Source: Candidatus Xianfuyuplasma coldseepsis
GTDB taxonomy: Bacteria > Bacillota_I > Bacilli_A > Izemoplasmatales > Izemoplasmataceae
Direction: 5' to 3'
Length of the DNA stretch: 64,000 nucleotides
NCBI RefSeq assembly: GCF_014023125.1
Contig: NZ_CP048914.1
Coordinates: 772,698-836,697 of the forward strand
The notes beneath the pieces are model-generated. The model saw only the letters and a program-made list of their open reading frames with translations, was not told where the DNA came from and ran no database searches. Position 1 is the stretch's first letter, and each line of letters starts with the position of its first letter. Below, piece by piece: positions 10,901 to 19,667 of the stretch. The position numbers and the translations under genes were made by a program.

Positions 10901-13900
10901 ACCCCGTTAAAGTGACTAGGGAGGACGTACCTACCGTTTCAAATGTTCCCGTAGACACATCTAGATTTAATATGGTTGTTGTACTTTGTAATTGTACTGA
11001 TCCATTTGGAAAATCCACGATTAAATCCGTTAGATTGTCATTAATAATGGCAACATCATTTGTTACTCTACCAGAAACAAAGGTTGTATCAAGTGTTTCT
11101 ACTTCAGAAATAATTAGTACATCCGTAATGGTTTGTAGTCCAGTTTGAACAACGCTCTGTACATTTACCCCATTCGAAGTGAATATGCCCGTAGAAACAT
11201 CAACATTTATCGTTTCTAACGTATCCCCATAGACGTCCATATTAAGCGCAGCCCCATCGATTGAAACACTGGTTGCTTCCACACTATTTAACGTTAGTTC
11301 TCCAACCATATTGACAAGCACACTAACTGCATTTGTTGTAACATCAATATCATTCGAATTCCCGTTTGCTAGAAGTAATAATTCACCTATTGAAGATTCC
11401 ATAGTAATGGAGATCGAGTTCACTAAAGATCCATATCCTGTAATTTCAACATAATCTAAGTTTGCGTTATTCAAATCTGTAATATCCGCATTCAGAAGAT
11501 CAATCGATACCATGGATAATGCGGCGTAATCATCTAGGAAGGCATAGCTAGTATAGTCTGCGGTATTGATGTTAAGTGTTTCCATTGCTGTAAAACTGTC
11601 GGTATCAAAATTAGCTGTAGGAGCACTACCGCTATTAACCAGTGATACAGTTAGGGCATTATGAAAGGAGTTGATGACGGTAATATCGCCATCAATACTG
11701 AGTTCATCCAATTCATTATCAACACTACCAATGTAATGGAAACTATTGGTAATTGTTGTTAAATTGGGATAGTTCGCATTGACATATTCTGCCACAAGTG
11801 GTTCAAACCGTGGAACATCATTAAAGCTATTTGTAATGGTAATTAATGCTGTTGGATTAATCCCAGATGCAGTTATGGAATCAAATCCACTGTAATTTAG
11901 TAGATGTTCTACTGGACCGTTCACGCCAATATATACGGCGATATCGTAATTAGATAATGGTCCAAAATCAAATGTAGTAGATGTATTTGAAATCTCTAAT
12001 ACGTCCAATGTTAATTCCATAGGTAAACCACTAAATGAGCTTAAATCAGCGACATCCAGGCCTATATATAATTGTTCAAGAAGTGTCAGATTATCCAGGA
12101 AATTGGTCGTTGTTATTTCGTGATTATTCAACCGTAGGATGGTTAGCGGTGTACCACTAAATGCATCATCTCCAATCGTTGTTATCGTCGATTGTAATAG
12201 TTGATTCGTTAGTACGAGCTCTTCCATACCTAGGTTTTGGAATCCCGTGATGGCTTCAATGTTATTACCGGTATAATTAATTGACGTTAATAACGGCATA
12301 TTGTTAATACCATCAATCGCATGCAATGTACGTGTATCTCCAAATCCAGATCCAAGTTGATCTGAAATATCGAGAGTTGTAACCCCTGTTATTCCATCTA
12401 AGAAGGCTACCGTAGTCAAAATATTGCCACTTAAATCAATGGTTGTAATACTAGCCGCAGTATTGAGTGATGGGACGGTTTCCAAAAGGTTATTTGCAAG
12501 GTTTAAATCACCGATTGTTGCATTATTAAATGAGTTTGTTAAGGTTTCAATATCACTATTGCTGAGATCAATAAGATCACCATCATAATTATTAAAACTA
12601 CCATCAATGTCGCTAAAACTGTTATTCGACAATTGCAATCCATTCTCATTAAACGTAATATCATTAAAGCTATCCTGTATATAGGACACAGCAAGTGGAT
12701 TTTGATTACGGATTAACAGTGTATCATATATTCCACCATTGAAGGAATTATCAATAACGCTAATAAAGCCTCCACTAAAGGAAATCACATTATCCGATGA
12801 ATACGTCGCGAATATATTGTTAAAGGAGTTTTCAATACTCCGCAGAGAACTACCGGTAATATCAAGGTTCTCTAAATTATCAAGATCATTAAAACAATTA
12901 TCGAGCGACGTAATACTCGTATTGGTTAAATTTACCGTTTCTAAACGAGGTAAATCAATGAAGGCATTGGCCAAATCATTACCAACATTAATATTCATCG
13001 CATATACCGTTGTCAATTTATCCAAATCATCGGTATCCACACCGCTAATCACAGATAGATTCGCAATATTTGTATCGGAGATATTGAGATAATCCAGATC
13101 TGGATTGTTGAGAATAAACCGTAAATCATCAATATTATTCCCACTGATATCAATATACTCTAAATTCGCTAAATTAAAGGAATACTCATCAATCACAGCA
13201 ATGTTCATATCGGGCCAAATAATATCGGTGATCGTGTTGTTATTCGAAAAACTATTTAAAATAAATAGCCCGTCTGCCAGATCATAGTCCAGTGTTAGTA
13301 CATGATCTTCATGGATTGTAAGGTTTGGTAAATCATTATAACTATTCTCAATCCGTGCAATCACATTTGGACGTAATACGGGCACTTCTTCAGGATCAAT
13401 GGTTTCTGGCGTTGCAATAATGAGCTCATTCAATTCTGGTAGATTCTGTATCCCAACCAACTGCGTTAGACCATTATTATATAATACCAATTGTTCTAAT
13501 GAAGGATGTCCATCAACACGAGATATATCATTCAATATATTGCTATGTAGGTCTAAAATGCTCAAATTAGGCCATACATTACTAATATCTGGAATGGTTG
13601 TAATATTGTTCTTACTAACATCAATAGCGATTAAATTCGGAATCGCAAGCAAATCATCAAACGAGGTTAGTTGATTATCACTTAAATCGATGGCCGTTAA
13701 TCCCGTCATTCCCGATAAATCATTAATATTTGAAATATTATTATTGTACAGAATCAATTCGGTAATATTCGTGTATTCCCCAATCGGTGTGATGTCCGAT
13801 AAATTATTATTGTGAAGATGTAATACATCCAAACTAATATCGCGATCACGCAACCCTTCAATCGATGTTAAGTTGTTATCATTGAGTTTTAAGGTCGTTA

Positions 13901-14741
13901 AATAAGGCGCATTCTCTAAACTGTCAAAGTCCGGACTGACGCCGTTTCCCACACATCCTAAGTTATTAAAACTAAGATCTAGGGTTCGTAAACTTTCCAA
14001 ATCGTCCAGTGTGCTAATATCACAAATTTGGTTATTGGATGCGTCAAGTGTTTCCAAATTACTTAGTCCGCTTAGGTCATCCCCAAGTTGAATAATATTG
14101 TTCTCGGAAATGTCGAGTGTTTCGAGTAAACCAAGATTATTAATCGATGGGAAATAGACAATTTCATTATTGTCTAAATACAGATGTTGTAAATTAACAA
14201 GGGCGTTTAACTCCCCAACATTCACTAATCCATTATCCGATAAATCGAGACTCGTTAACTTAGTCATTTCGCCAACACCAGTAACGTTTTGCAAGGTTAG
14301 TGTGTCATGAATGACTAAGTTATTGATTTTACTTAAGTTCTTGAAGCTATCAATACTGACAATGCTTGTATTTAACAATTCAATCGATTGAATGTTACTG
14401 AGGGCACTGATTTCACTAATGTCTTTAAAACTGCGTCCGACAAGTGTTAAGGACGTTAAATTTTGGAAGCATTGGATACCTCCTAAATCAATATCGCGCC
14501 CAACTTCATCAACTTCAAACTCCAGTTCGATTTCGGAAATAACACTTAAGTAGTTGAATCGATTTAAGTTGTACCCAGCGTCGTCTAAAAGCTCAAACAT
14601 ATCCGGACTTGCTATTGAGGCAAATCCCGCATAGGTTTGACAATATTCTGGTAAATGTTCGTTTTCCGCATTGCGACTGCAAGCTCCTAGTACACCAACG
14701 ATAAATAACACAACGATCGCATATAGACTACGTTTCATCAT
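7944..14741 (-). CDS. giant leucine-rich-repeat lipoprotein (2265 aa)
   Basis: A lipoprotein signal with lipobox LGAC (Cys21) anchors this very large protein outside the membrane. Residues about 88-450 carry regular 21-22-residue leucine-rich repeats of the SDS22/internalin type (LxxLxLxxNxIxxIxxLxxL). Residues about 460-1060 continue as irregular LRRs with a recurring xNSFN-like motif. From about 1080 to 2095 the chain becomes a Ser/Thr/Asn/Val-rich, almost cysteine-free series of short beta strands with a loose ~20-residue period, likely a beta-solenoid. The last ~160 residues are acidic and helical. No LPxTG or C-terminal membrane anchor is seen. The ATG overlaps the upstream ABC gene by 4 nt. 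Such architectures usually act as adhesins or receptors; the ligand is unknown. Confidence 0.9.
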   Translation of the reverse strand: MMKRSLYAIVVLFIVGVLGACSRNAENEHLPEYCQTYAGFASIASPDMFELLDDAGYNLNRFNYLSVISEIELEFEVDEVGRDIDLGGIQCFQNLTSLTLVGRSFKDISEISALSNIQSIELLNTSIVSIDSFKNLSKINNLVIHDTLTLQNVTGVGEMTKLTSLDLSDNGLVNVGELNALVNLQHLYLDNNEIVYFPSINNLGLLETLDISENNIIQLGDDLSGLSNLETLDASNNQICDISTLDDLESLRTLDLSFNNLGCVGNGVSPDFDSLENAPYLTTLKLNDNNLTSIEGLRDRDISLDVLHLHNNNLSDITPIGEYTNITELILYNNNISNINDLSGMTGLTAIDLSDNQLTSFDDLLAIPNLIAIDVSKNNITTIPDISNVWPNLSILDLHSNILNDISRVDGHPSLEQLVLYNNGLTQLVGIQNLPELNELIIATPETIDPEEVPVLRPNVIARIENSYNDLPNLTIHEDHVLTLDYDLADGLFILNSFSNNNTITDIIWPDMNIAVIDEYSFNLANLEYIDISGNNIDDLRFILNNPDLDYLNISDTNIANLSVISGVDTDDLDKLTTVYAMNINVGNDLANAFIDLPRLETVNLTNTSITSLDNCFNDLDNLENLDITGSSLRSIENSFNNIFATYSSDNVISFSGGFISVIDNSFNGGIYDTLLIRNQNPLAVSYIQDSFNDITFNENGLQLSNNSFSDIDGSFNNYDGDLIDLSNSDIETLTNSFNNATIGDLNLANNLLETVPSLNTAASITTIDLSGNILTTVAFLDGITGVTTLDISDQLGSGFGDTRTLHAIDGINNMPLLTSINYTGNNIEAITGFQNLGMEELVLTNQLLQSTITTIGDDAFSGTPLTILRLNNHEITTTNFLDNLTLLEQLYIGLDVADLSSFSGLPMELTLDVLEISNTSTTFDFGPLSNYDIAVYIGVNGPVEHLLNYSGFDSITASGINPTALITITNSFNDVPRFEPLVAEYVNANYPNLTTITNSFHYIGSVDNELDELSIDGDITVINSFHNALTVSLVNSGSAPTANFDTDSFTAMETLNINTADYTSYAFLDDYAALSMVSIDLLNADITDLNNANLDYVEITGYGSLVNSISITMESSIGELLLLANGNSNDIDVTTNAVSVLVNMVGELTLNSVEATSVSIDGAALNMDVYGDTLETINVDVSTGIFTSNGVNVQSVVQTGLQTITDVLIISEVETLDTTFVSGRVTNDVAIINDNLTDLIVDFPNGSVQLQSTTTILNLDVSTGTFETVGTSSLVTLTGSLSADTVTLSTSPIESINLTSGTINEMTISANASTMSLSVPNATLITLNGNAIDDLTLNTPNNEFHMNSSSSNPLAITATADSITITDDNRSSITIDNSSTVESVSVESTAFTTLNYGTATLDQVTIISSQAGLTIIGSGSTALYLNAPLSTLDVDIDSGTVTLIDSAASLSATTNITQLIGDAIPVTDFTLVGTSTLSRLDLTNTSLDTIQTNDVDIALVNIETDVTTLDMDALNVQTLVLTTPNMETFSGEINAATLTSSAVTMSLNNVTASGITLNGDHSTVNVNAASTISILVIDSSQLSLVNLNDASVSTLNISDATTASLSVINGSNVDTTTISASSSAYDVDLQGATDLEINSSKNNGSIDITTNTTGIDISALDDVDIEATTLTDIQLSIGNNQAIITGNYAVPTVLNVGGSAADVTFTGTNLSDITYSIGTSFDTVFYLSTGLTSFNTTNASLSDVSVTTSQSDLTVVVPNANSISMLGTAIDTVDVTSVLADVFVTSEAVSLTVSGSMSSLDIDDDFMTSIDLSGLNTSDLFIVSDALASLDTSLGNVSTSLSITTIQDNFNLTTDIPDVTFETVSTYTMNLTSALSGSMSVTANVLDINFTTPNTLIVLDGSNVQSITGSVADLEMGATTSTILALNVDATSVTITETGSLTDITYDGVHTVNEFDVTITGPIASIDTNNVVIDTFIIHQNQTTPTNVATLSENIEVEAAILGGFTEVTISYEGLNPLSVNITDLSIGTITLASENEVSITGNVGELEVVGLNIDTLTTTGLSVSDTYTMNDTLITTIDFASTTMLASLQTLNMNTLDATNVGDIITALDGTSVTLYSPLTDQDIYDYYYDQELPAVTAQEAIDNEIYNGLRDDTIDDSWAEIQANEYMDHLDEVTLRNAIDTDTLGTEEDYFQSYLTDAGITVGDLGAGEETTIRTAITTTLNNIAALMDEATLQAALPAAIEAQADANALALQGALTFTIGV

Positions 14742-17446
14742 TCATCACCGTCCTTACGCAAAATATCAATTGGTTTTGTATTCGCTAATTTCGTGACATT
14801 GCGATTACTCAAGAACCCAAGTAAGACAAATACCACAACAATATAGAATAATAAGTTAAAGAAACTAATCGATGTAATCGTACCATCATCACCGACAGAC
14901 AGCTTCATTCCAGCGAAATTAATAACACCACTACCTTGATTAATAACCAGTAAGAAGACCGTATTAATGATCTCATTCGCATAATAAATCATCACAACAC
15001 TCATCGCTGCAGCGAGTAAGATTTCAAAGACAATCTCAATAAAGAAGAGATTCTTAATATCTTTTGCTGTTGATCCAACACTGCGATAAATCCCAATCTC
15101 ACCAATTCGTTCCGACAAGATGACACTTAGCAAAATATTAAAGAAGATAATACTGATAAACATCAACGTATTAAAGAAGACACCAAATAAAATCGAAATA
15201 CTATTTAAGTAGTGATAACTCTCACTATTTACCTTACAACCTGAATAATCGGTAATCGTAAAGACATCTCCAGCGACAATGACATCATCAAAATCGGTTC
15301 CTTCGTTCAAGATATTATCAATCGCATAAATCGCACATTCGTCTCCTTGTTCGATTTCTTCTTTACGAATAATCTCATAGGAATCGCCATATCCAGCGGT
15401 ATTGTGAAACTCTGTTAAGGGAATTGCAAAGGTTGTAACCGCTACATTATACGGATCGTTATCACGATCGATTCCACTCTCTAAGTTGACACTGAAGTAC
15501 CCATCCACATTTTCGACTCCATCCCCAGGGGTAAAGAGCTTATTGTAGGTTAAAAAGTCCATATAGACTATCGATTCATTATCATTTTCAATAATACCGG
15601 TAATCGTCATTTCTTTCATGGTTAATTGATCACGAAATACGGCATTGTCAATAAATGCAATCCCATTATTTCCTGATGCTTCATCATAGACTTCTTGATA
15701 GACGCGTTCGATATATCGGGGTTCTCCTGGATCTAAAAACGCATCCTTCTCATCCGCCATATAGTAAATCGCATCACTACGTAATAACATATCAAAATAA
15801 CCAGGTACAATCGAATCAACTTGTTCTTTAAAATCATCCATATAAGCGATATAATCTTCAATCGTATCGAAATATCGACTATACTGTTGATCGCGAATAA
15901 TTTGAATGCATTGATCCTGATAATAGGGCTCCAAATCATCATAGTAATAACAATAATGGGGAAGATTCATGTTCAAGTAACGAACTTCAACTCGCTCCAT
16001 GGTGTAAAGTGGGTTATCCTCAATAATCGAGCCATCTGCCACTTCTACCAATGTCTCTAGATAATCACTTACATTGTAGATTCCCTCATCAATTTCAAAC
16101 GAATATTGAGGTACGGTAATCGTTGTATCTACATAACTCGATAAATTGACAACATCATCACTTAAATCAAAATACTCCCGATAAAACTTCGTTGTCACCA
16201 TCATCTCATCAAAATTATACGGATATATACTATCACCAATAAAGAGATCGTTGTAACTGTAATCATTTACCTTCGCAATATCAATTAATCGTACTTTATA
16301 CTGACTAAACAAGTCCGGACGACTCATATTGGGGAACACTTGTTCAATCCCATCGGTTGATTCACTAAACGCCACATCTGGTGAATATCCCTGGATTAAT
16401 TCCGAATCCACATCAGCAAACTCCGCATTATAAGCACTGATTAAATCACTCAGTGCTGTATTGTAATTATTGACACTGACAACCTGGTCTTTAGGAACCA
16501 GACTAAAGGCATAACTATTCGCTTTATTAAGCGCTTCAAAATAGGCATCATAACTATCGCTAATCCCTTGTTCAATTCCACTAAAGAGGATTGTAAAACT
16601 GAACGCTAAAGCTAACGATAACGCTGTAAAGAACGTCCGCAACAACTGCGATCGTATCTTTGAGAACGTCAATTCAAATTTATCCCATATATTCAAGTTT
16701 GTTGGTTTTGTTTTACGGTATACATTCTGATACGTTTGTTCGATATCCTCCCGGATCAAATCACTGGTAAAACGCCCCTCTGCAAGCTCAATAATCCGCG
16801 TTGCATGCTCATTCGCGATTCCCCTGTCATGTGTTACAACAATAACCAAACGTTCTTTACTTAATCCCTTAATCAGCTCAATCACATTTTCACTCGTTTT
16901 ATGATCGAGTGCACCGGTTGGTTCATCGGCTAAAATGATGGCCGGATCTTTAACCAGAGCCCGGGCAATCGCTACACGTTGACGTTGTCCTCCGGATAAT
17001 TGTCCTGGTAATTTATGCATATGATCCGCCAAACCAACTCGTGTTAACACATCATGAATCTTTGCTACCCGGCTTTTACGACTGGTTTCATGTTGGTATT
17101 TCAAGGCAATCTCAACGTTTTTATACACACTTAAATATTCAATTAAATGATATTCCTGGAAAATAAATCCAATTTTCTCATTACGAATTGCATCCCATTG
17201 CCCTTCATTAATGCGCGCAATGTTATTTCCTTCCAAGAAGTAATCGCCACTTGTAGGTGTATCCAATCCTCCCAGAATATTGATCAATGTCGATTTACCA
17301 GATCCACTTTTTCCTACTACAGCAACAAATTCGCCACGTTTAAAAGACGTCGTAACCTTGTTCAATGCAACAATTTTACGCTCTTCTTTTGTTTCATATA
17401 CCCTGGTGACATCGACCAGGCGTAAGATAATATCGCCTCTAGACAT
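14738..17446 (-). CDS. ABC transporter, fused ATPase-FtsX permease (902 aa, fourth of four)
   Basis: The N-terminal ~230 residues are an ABC ATPase of the LolD/MacB type: Walker A GKSGSGKS at about 45-52, signature LSGGQRQRVAIARA at about 150, Walker B IILADEPTGALD. A membrane segment follows (about 265-285), then an extracytoplasmic domain of about 480 residues with several cysteines, then three membrane segments near the C-terminus ending KPIDILRK, as in FtsX/MacB permeases. Proteins of this type form dimers that move substrates outside the membrane or transmit force to them. It starts 4 nt after the previous ABC gene and overlaps the giant LRR gene by 4 nt. Substrate unknown. Confidence 0.9.
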   Translation of the reverse strand: MSRGDIILRLVDVTRVYETKEERKIVALNKVTTSFKRGEFVAVVGKSGSGKSTLINILGGLDTPTSGDYFLEGNNIARINEGQWDAIRNEKIGFIFQEYHLIEYLSVYKNVEIALKYQHETSRKSRVAKIHDVLTRVGLADHMHKLPGQLSGGQRQRVAIARALVKDPAIILADEPTGALDHKTSENVIELIKGLSKERLVIVVTHDRGIANEHATRIIELAEGRFTSDLIREDIEQTYQNVYRKTKPTNLNIWDKFELTFSKIRSQLLRTFFTALSLALAFSFTILFSGIEQGISDSYDAYFEALNKANSYAFSLVPKDQVVSVNNYNTALSDLISAYNAEFADVDSELIQGYSPDVAFSESTDGIEQVFPNMSRPDLFSQYKVRLIDIAKVNDYSYNDLFIGDSIYPYNFDEMMVTTKFYREYFDLSDDVVNLSSYVDTTITVPQYSFEIDEGIYNVSDYLETLVEVADGSIIEDNPLYTMERVEVRYLNMNLPHYCYYYDDLEPYYQDQCIQIIRDQQYSRYFDTIEDYIAYMDDFKEQVDSIVPGYFDMLLRSDAIYYMADEKDAFLDPGEPRYIERVYQEVYDEASGNNGIAFIDNAVFRDQLTMKEMTITGIIENDNESIVYMDFLTYNKLFTPGDGVENVDGYFSVNLESGIDRDNDPYNVAVTTFAIPLTEFHNTAGYGDSYEIIRKEEIEQGDECAIYAIDNILNEGTDFDDVIVAGDVFTITDYSGCKVNSESYHYLNSISILFGVFFNTLMFISIIFFNILLSVILSERIGEIGIYRSVGSTAKDIKNLFFIEIVFEILLAAAMSVVMIYYANEIINTVFLLVINQGSGVINFAGMKLSVGDDGTITSISFFNLLFYIVVVFVLLGFLSNRNVTKLANTKPIDILRKDGDE

Positions 17447-17450
17447 CTAA

Positions 17451-19667
17451 TCACCCACTTCTAAGGGCATCAATTGCACGCATGTTTGCTGCTTTAAACG
17501 ATGGAATAAGCACACTTGCAAACAAGAACACAACGGCTCCTGCAATTACCGATATCGTAAATCCAATTTCGTAACTGAACATTTCATTTACACCAAATAA
17601 TGGCTCAAACACCGTTAAATCCACAACAATGTATTTATAAAGCCATCTAAATCCATATGCAATCCCTACATAAAGAGCACTATTAATTAATACAATTCGG
17701 ATCGCTGTTTCCACAGTTTCAAACACAAACATATTCCGAATGCTTTTCTTACTGACACCGATACAGGAATAAATACCAATCTCACGAATCCGTGAAACAA
17801 CACTGGAGGACACAATATTGATATCAATCGTACCGCTGATGATAATTAAACTGAAGAAAATCGCTAAATACATATAATATAGCATGTCTTCCAACGACTT
17901 ATTCTCTTGATATTCACGTAATTCGTAATTATTTACATCCGCATCTAATTCCGTACTTAACGCATTGATTTCAATGCCTTGATCAATGTCATCCAAATAG
18001 AAACTTACGTATTCATCGTAATATTCATCGACACGTGTGAATCCCAAATTGTATTCAAGATGGTATAAGTACTGATCAAAACCTTCGTTTGGTGTAAAGA
18101 TATGGCCAACATAATCAATGCCTTTATAATAACTATTCAATACCCCAGAAATAACAAACTCAAAACAACTACCTTCGGGATCTGTAATCCGATCATTGGT
18201 AATATCATTTCCGCCGTCAATTAGCGTTTCCCCACAAATATACAAGGATTTCCCAACAAAGTAATCCAATCGTTTGGGAAGTGTACCTGTATAATCCTGG
18301 TTGTACACCGATTCTATGGAATACCCGTAAAATCTTGTTAGTAGAAACTCACTACTTACCAAGACGTTATTGTTTTCTCTCGGATATATACCCGCAATCA
18401 ATTGGCTGTTCAAATAAAAATTATCCCGATCTTCTGGTAATGACACCATCTTCGGACTAAACACACCTTTGTTATAGGTGGTTTTCGACGATGTAATCGG
18501 TAAGAAATCATCAGCGTCCTCACCATAGACCAAATACATCTCTTGTACATAGTGTTCATAATACAATGCTGCCTCATCGACTGTATCCATACCTTCTAAG
18601 GTAGTAATCACATCACTTGAATCTTCATAGTTTGTCACCAAATACTGACGATAATTGTTATTAATGTCAAATAAATTGAAATTATAGGCTGTGATATTCT
18701 TCATAACAATATTAACAATCAACAACATGCTGATACTAATCACGAAACTCCATAAAATTCGACGATTTATGCGTCGTTTTTGCTTGTAGTTTTCACGGGC
18801 AATTTTCCGCGTAAAGACTGGATTATTCGGAATGTATTTCCGTTGCATTGGAACCATATGTCGTTTTCCAACAACCAACTCATCTTCTAACTCAGGATAT
18901 TGTTTTACCAAACGGCGTTTTAACCGACGACTAATCCGTGCTTCATAGGACAATAAGCGATTGGTTAAATCCCTCGTCGTACTATTCTTTTCCCGCACAA
19001 TCTCATCACTAACAGTTTCCCCATCATGAAGCCGAACAACGCGCGTCGCGTTGCGATATGCCAAATCTTCATCATGCGTAACCATGATGATAATTCGCCC
19101 TGCAGCAAATTTCTGCAATAATTTCATGATTTCTTTTGCAGTTGTGCTATCGAGTGCACCGGTTGGTTCATCGGCTAGAATGATTGTTGGATTGACAATA
19201 ATCGTCCGCGCAATCGCGACACGTTGCCGTTGTCCTCCGGATAATTCAGTAGCAAGCTTATCCTCAACACCTTCGAGTTCCACTTCTTTCAACAGACGAC
19301 GGGCAATATTGCGAGCAACATTGTTGTCAGAACCAGTTAAGATAAGCGGTAAGACAACGTTCTCTAAAACGGTTAAATGATCAATTAAATTGAACCGTTG
19401 AAAGATGAATCCAATCTCTGTATTCCGTATTTCACGCCATTTGGCATCGTTAAATTTATCAACGTCCAGCTCATTAAAGAAAATTTTACCGTTGGTTTTC
19501 GCATCGACACCACTAATCATATTTAAGAATGTGGTTTTCCCACTTCCGGACTCACCTAAAATCGCGACAAACTCGCCTGCTTCGAACTTAAGGTTGACAC
19601 CTTTCAAAGCAACAAAGTCACGTTCTTTTGTAGGATATACTTTTTCTAAATCGCGTACTTCGATCAT
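17451..19667 (-). CDS. ABC transporter, fused ATPase-FtsX permease (738 aa, third of four)
   Basis: It has the same design as its neighbours. The ABC domain spans residues 1-225, with Walker A GESGSGKT, signature LSGGQRQRVAIARTI and Walker B IILADEPTGALD. A basic linker and a membrane segment at about 305-330 follow. Then come an ectodomain of about 270 residues and three membrane segments, the first followed by SRIREIGIYSCIGVS, a typical FtsX/MacB cytoplasmic loop. The C-terminus AANMRAIDALRSG matches the family. The ATG overlaps the stop of the 1105-aa ABC gene by 4 nt. The ectodomain differs from those of the other three proteins, so the four probably have distinct substrates or form heterodimers; this is inference. 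Confidence 0.9.
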   Translation of the reverse strand: MIEVRDLEKVYPTKERDFVALKGVNLKFEAGEFVAILGESGSGKTTFLNMISGVDAKTNGKIFFNELDVDKFNDAKWREIRNTEIGFIFQRFNLIDHLTVLENVVLPLILTGSDNNVARNIARRLLKEVELEGVEDKLATELSGGQRQRVAIARTIIVNPTIILADEPTGALDSTTAKEIMKLLQKFAAGRIIIMVTHDEDLAYRNATRVVRLHDGETVSDEIVREKNSTTRDLTNRLLSYEARISRRLKRRLVKQYPELEDELVVGKRHMVPMQRKYIPNNPVFTRKIARENYKQKRRINRRILWSFVISISMLLIVNIVMKNITAYNFNLFDINNNYRQYLVTNYEDSSDVITTLEGMDTVDEAALYYEHYVQEMYLVYGEDADDFLPITSSKTTYNKGVFSPKMVSLPEDRDNFYLNSQLIAGIYPRENNNVLVSSEFLLTRFYGYSIESVYNQDYTGTLPKRLDYFVGKSLYICGETLIDGGNDITNDRITDPEGSCFEFVISGVLNSYYKGIDYVGHIFTPNEGFDQYLYHLEYNLGFTRVDEYYDEYVSFYLDDIDQGIEINALSTELDADVNNYELREYQENKSLEDMLYYMYLAIFFSLIIISGTIDINIVSSSVVSRIREIGIYSCIGVSKKSIRNMFVFETVETAIRIVLINSALYVGIAYGFRWLYKYIVVDLTVFEPLFGVNEMFSYEIGFTISVIAGAVVFLFASVLIPSFKAANMRAIDALRSG

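Noticed and set aside
10573-11148. 191-codon plus-strand open frame opposite the giant LRR gene
   Set aside because: It is antisense to a long coding gene with clear LRR pattern, has no family motif or good RBS, and arises from the repetitive Ser/Thr/Val codons of the sense strand.
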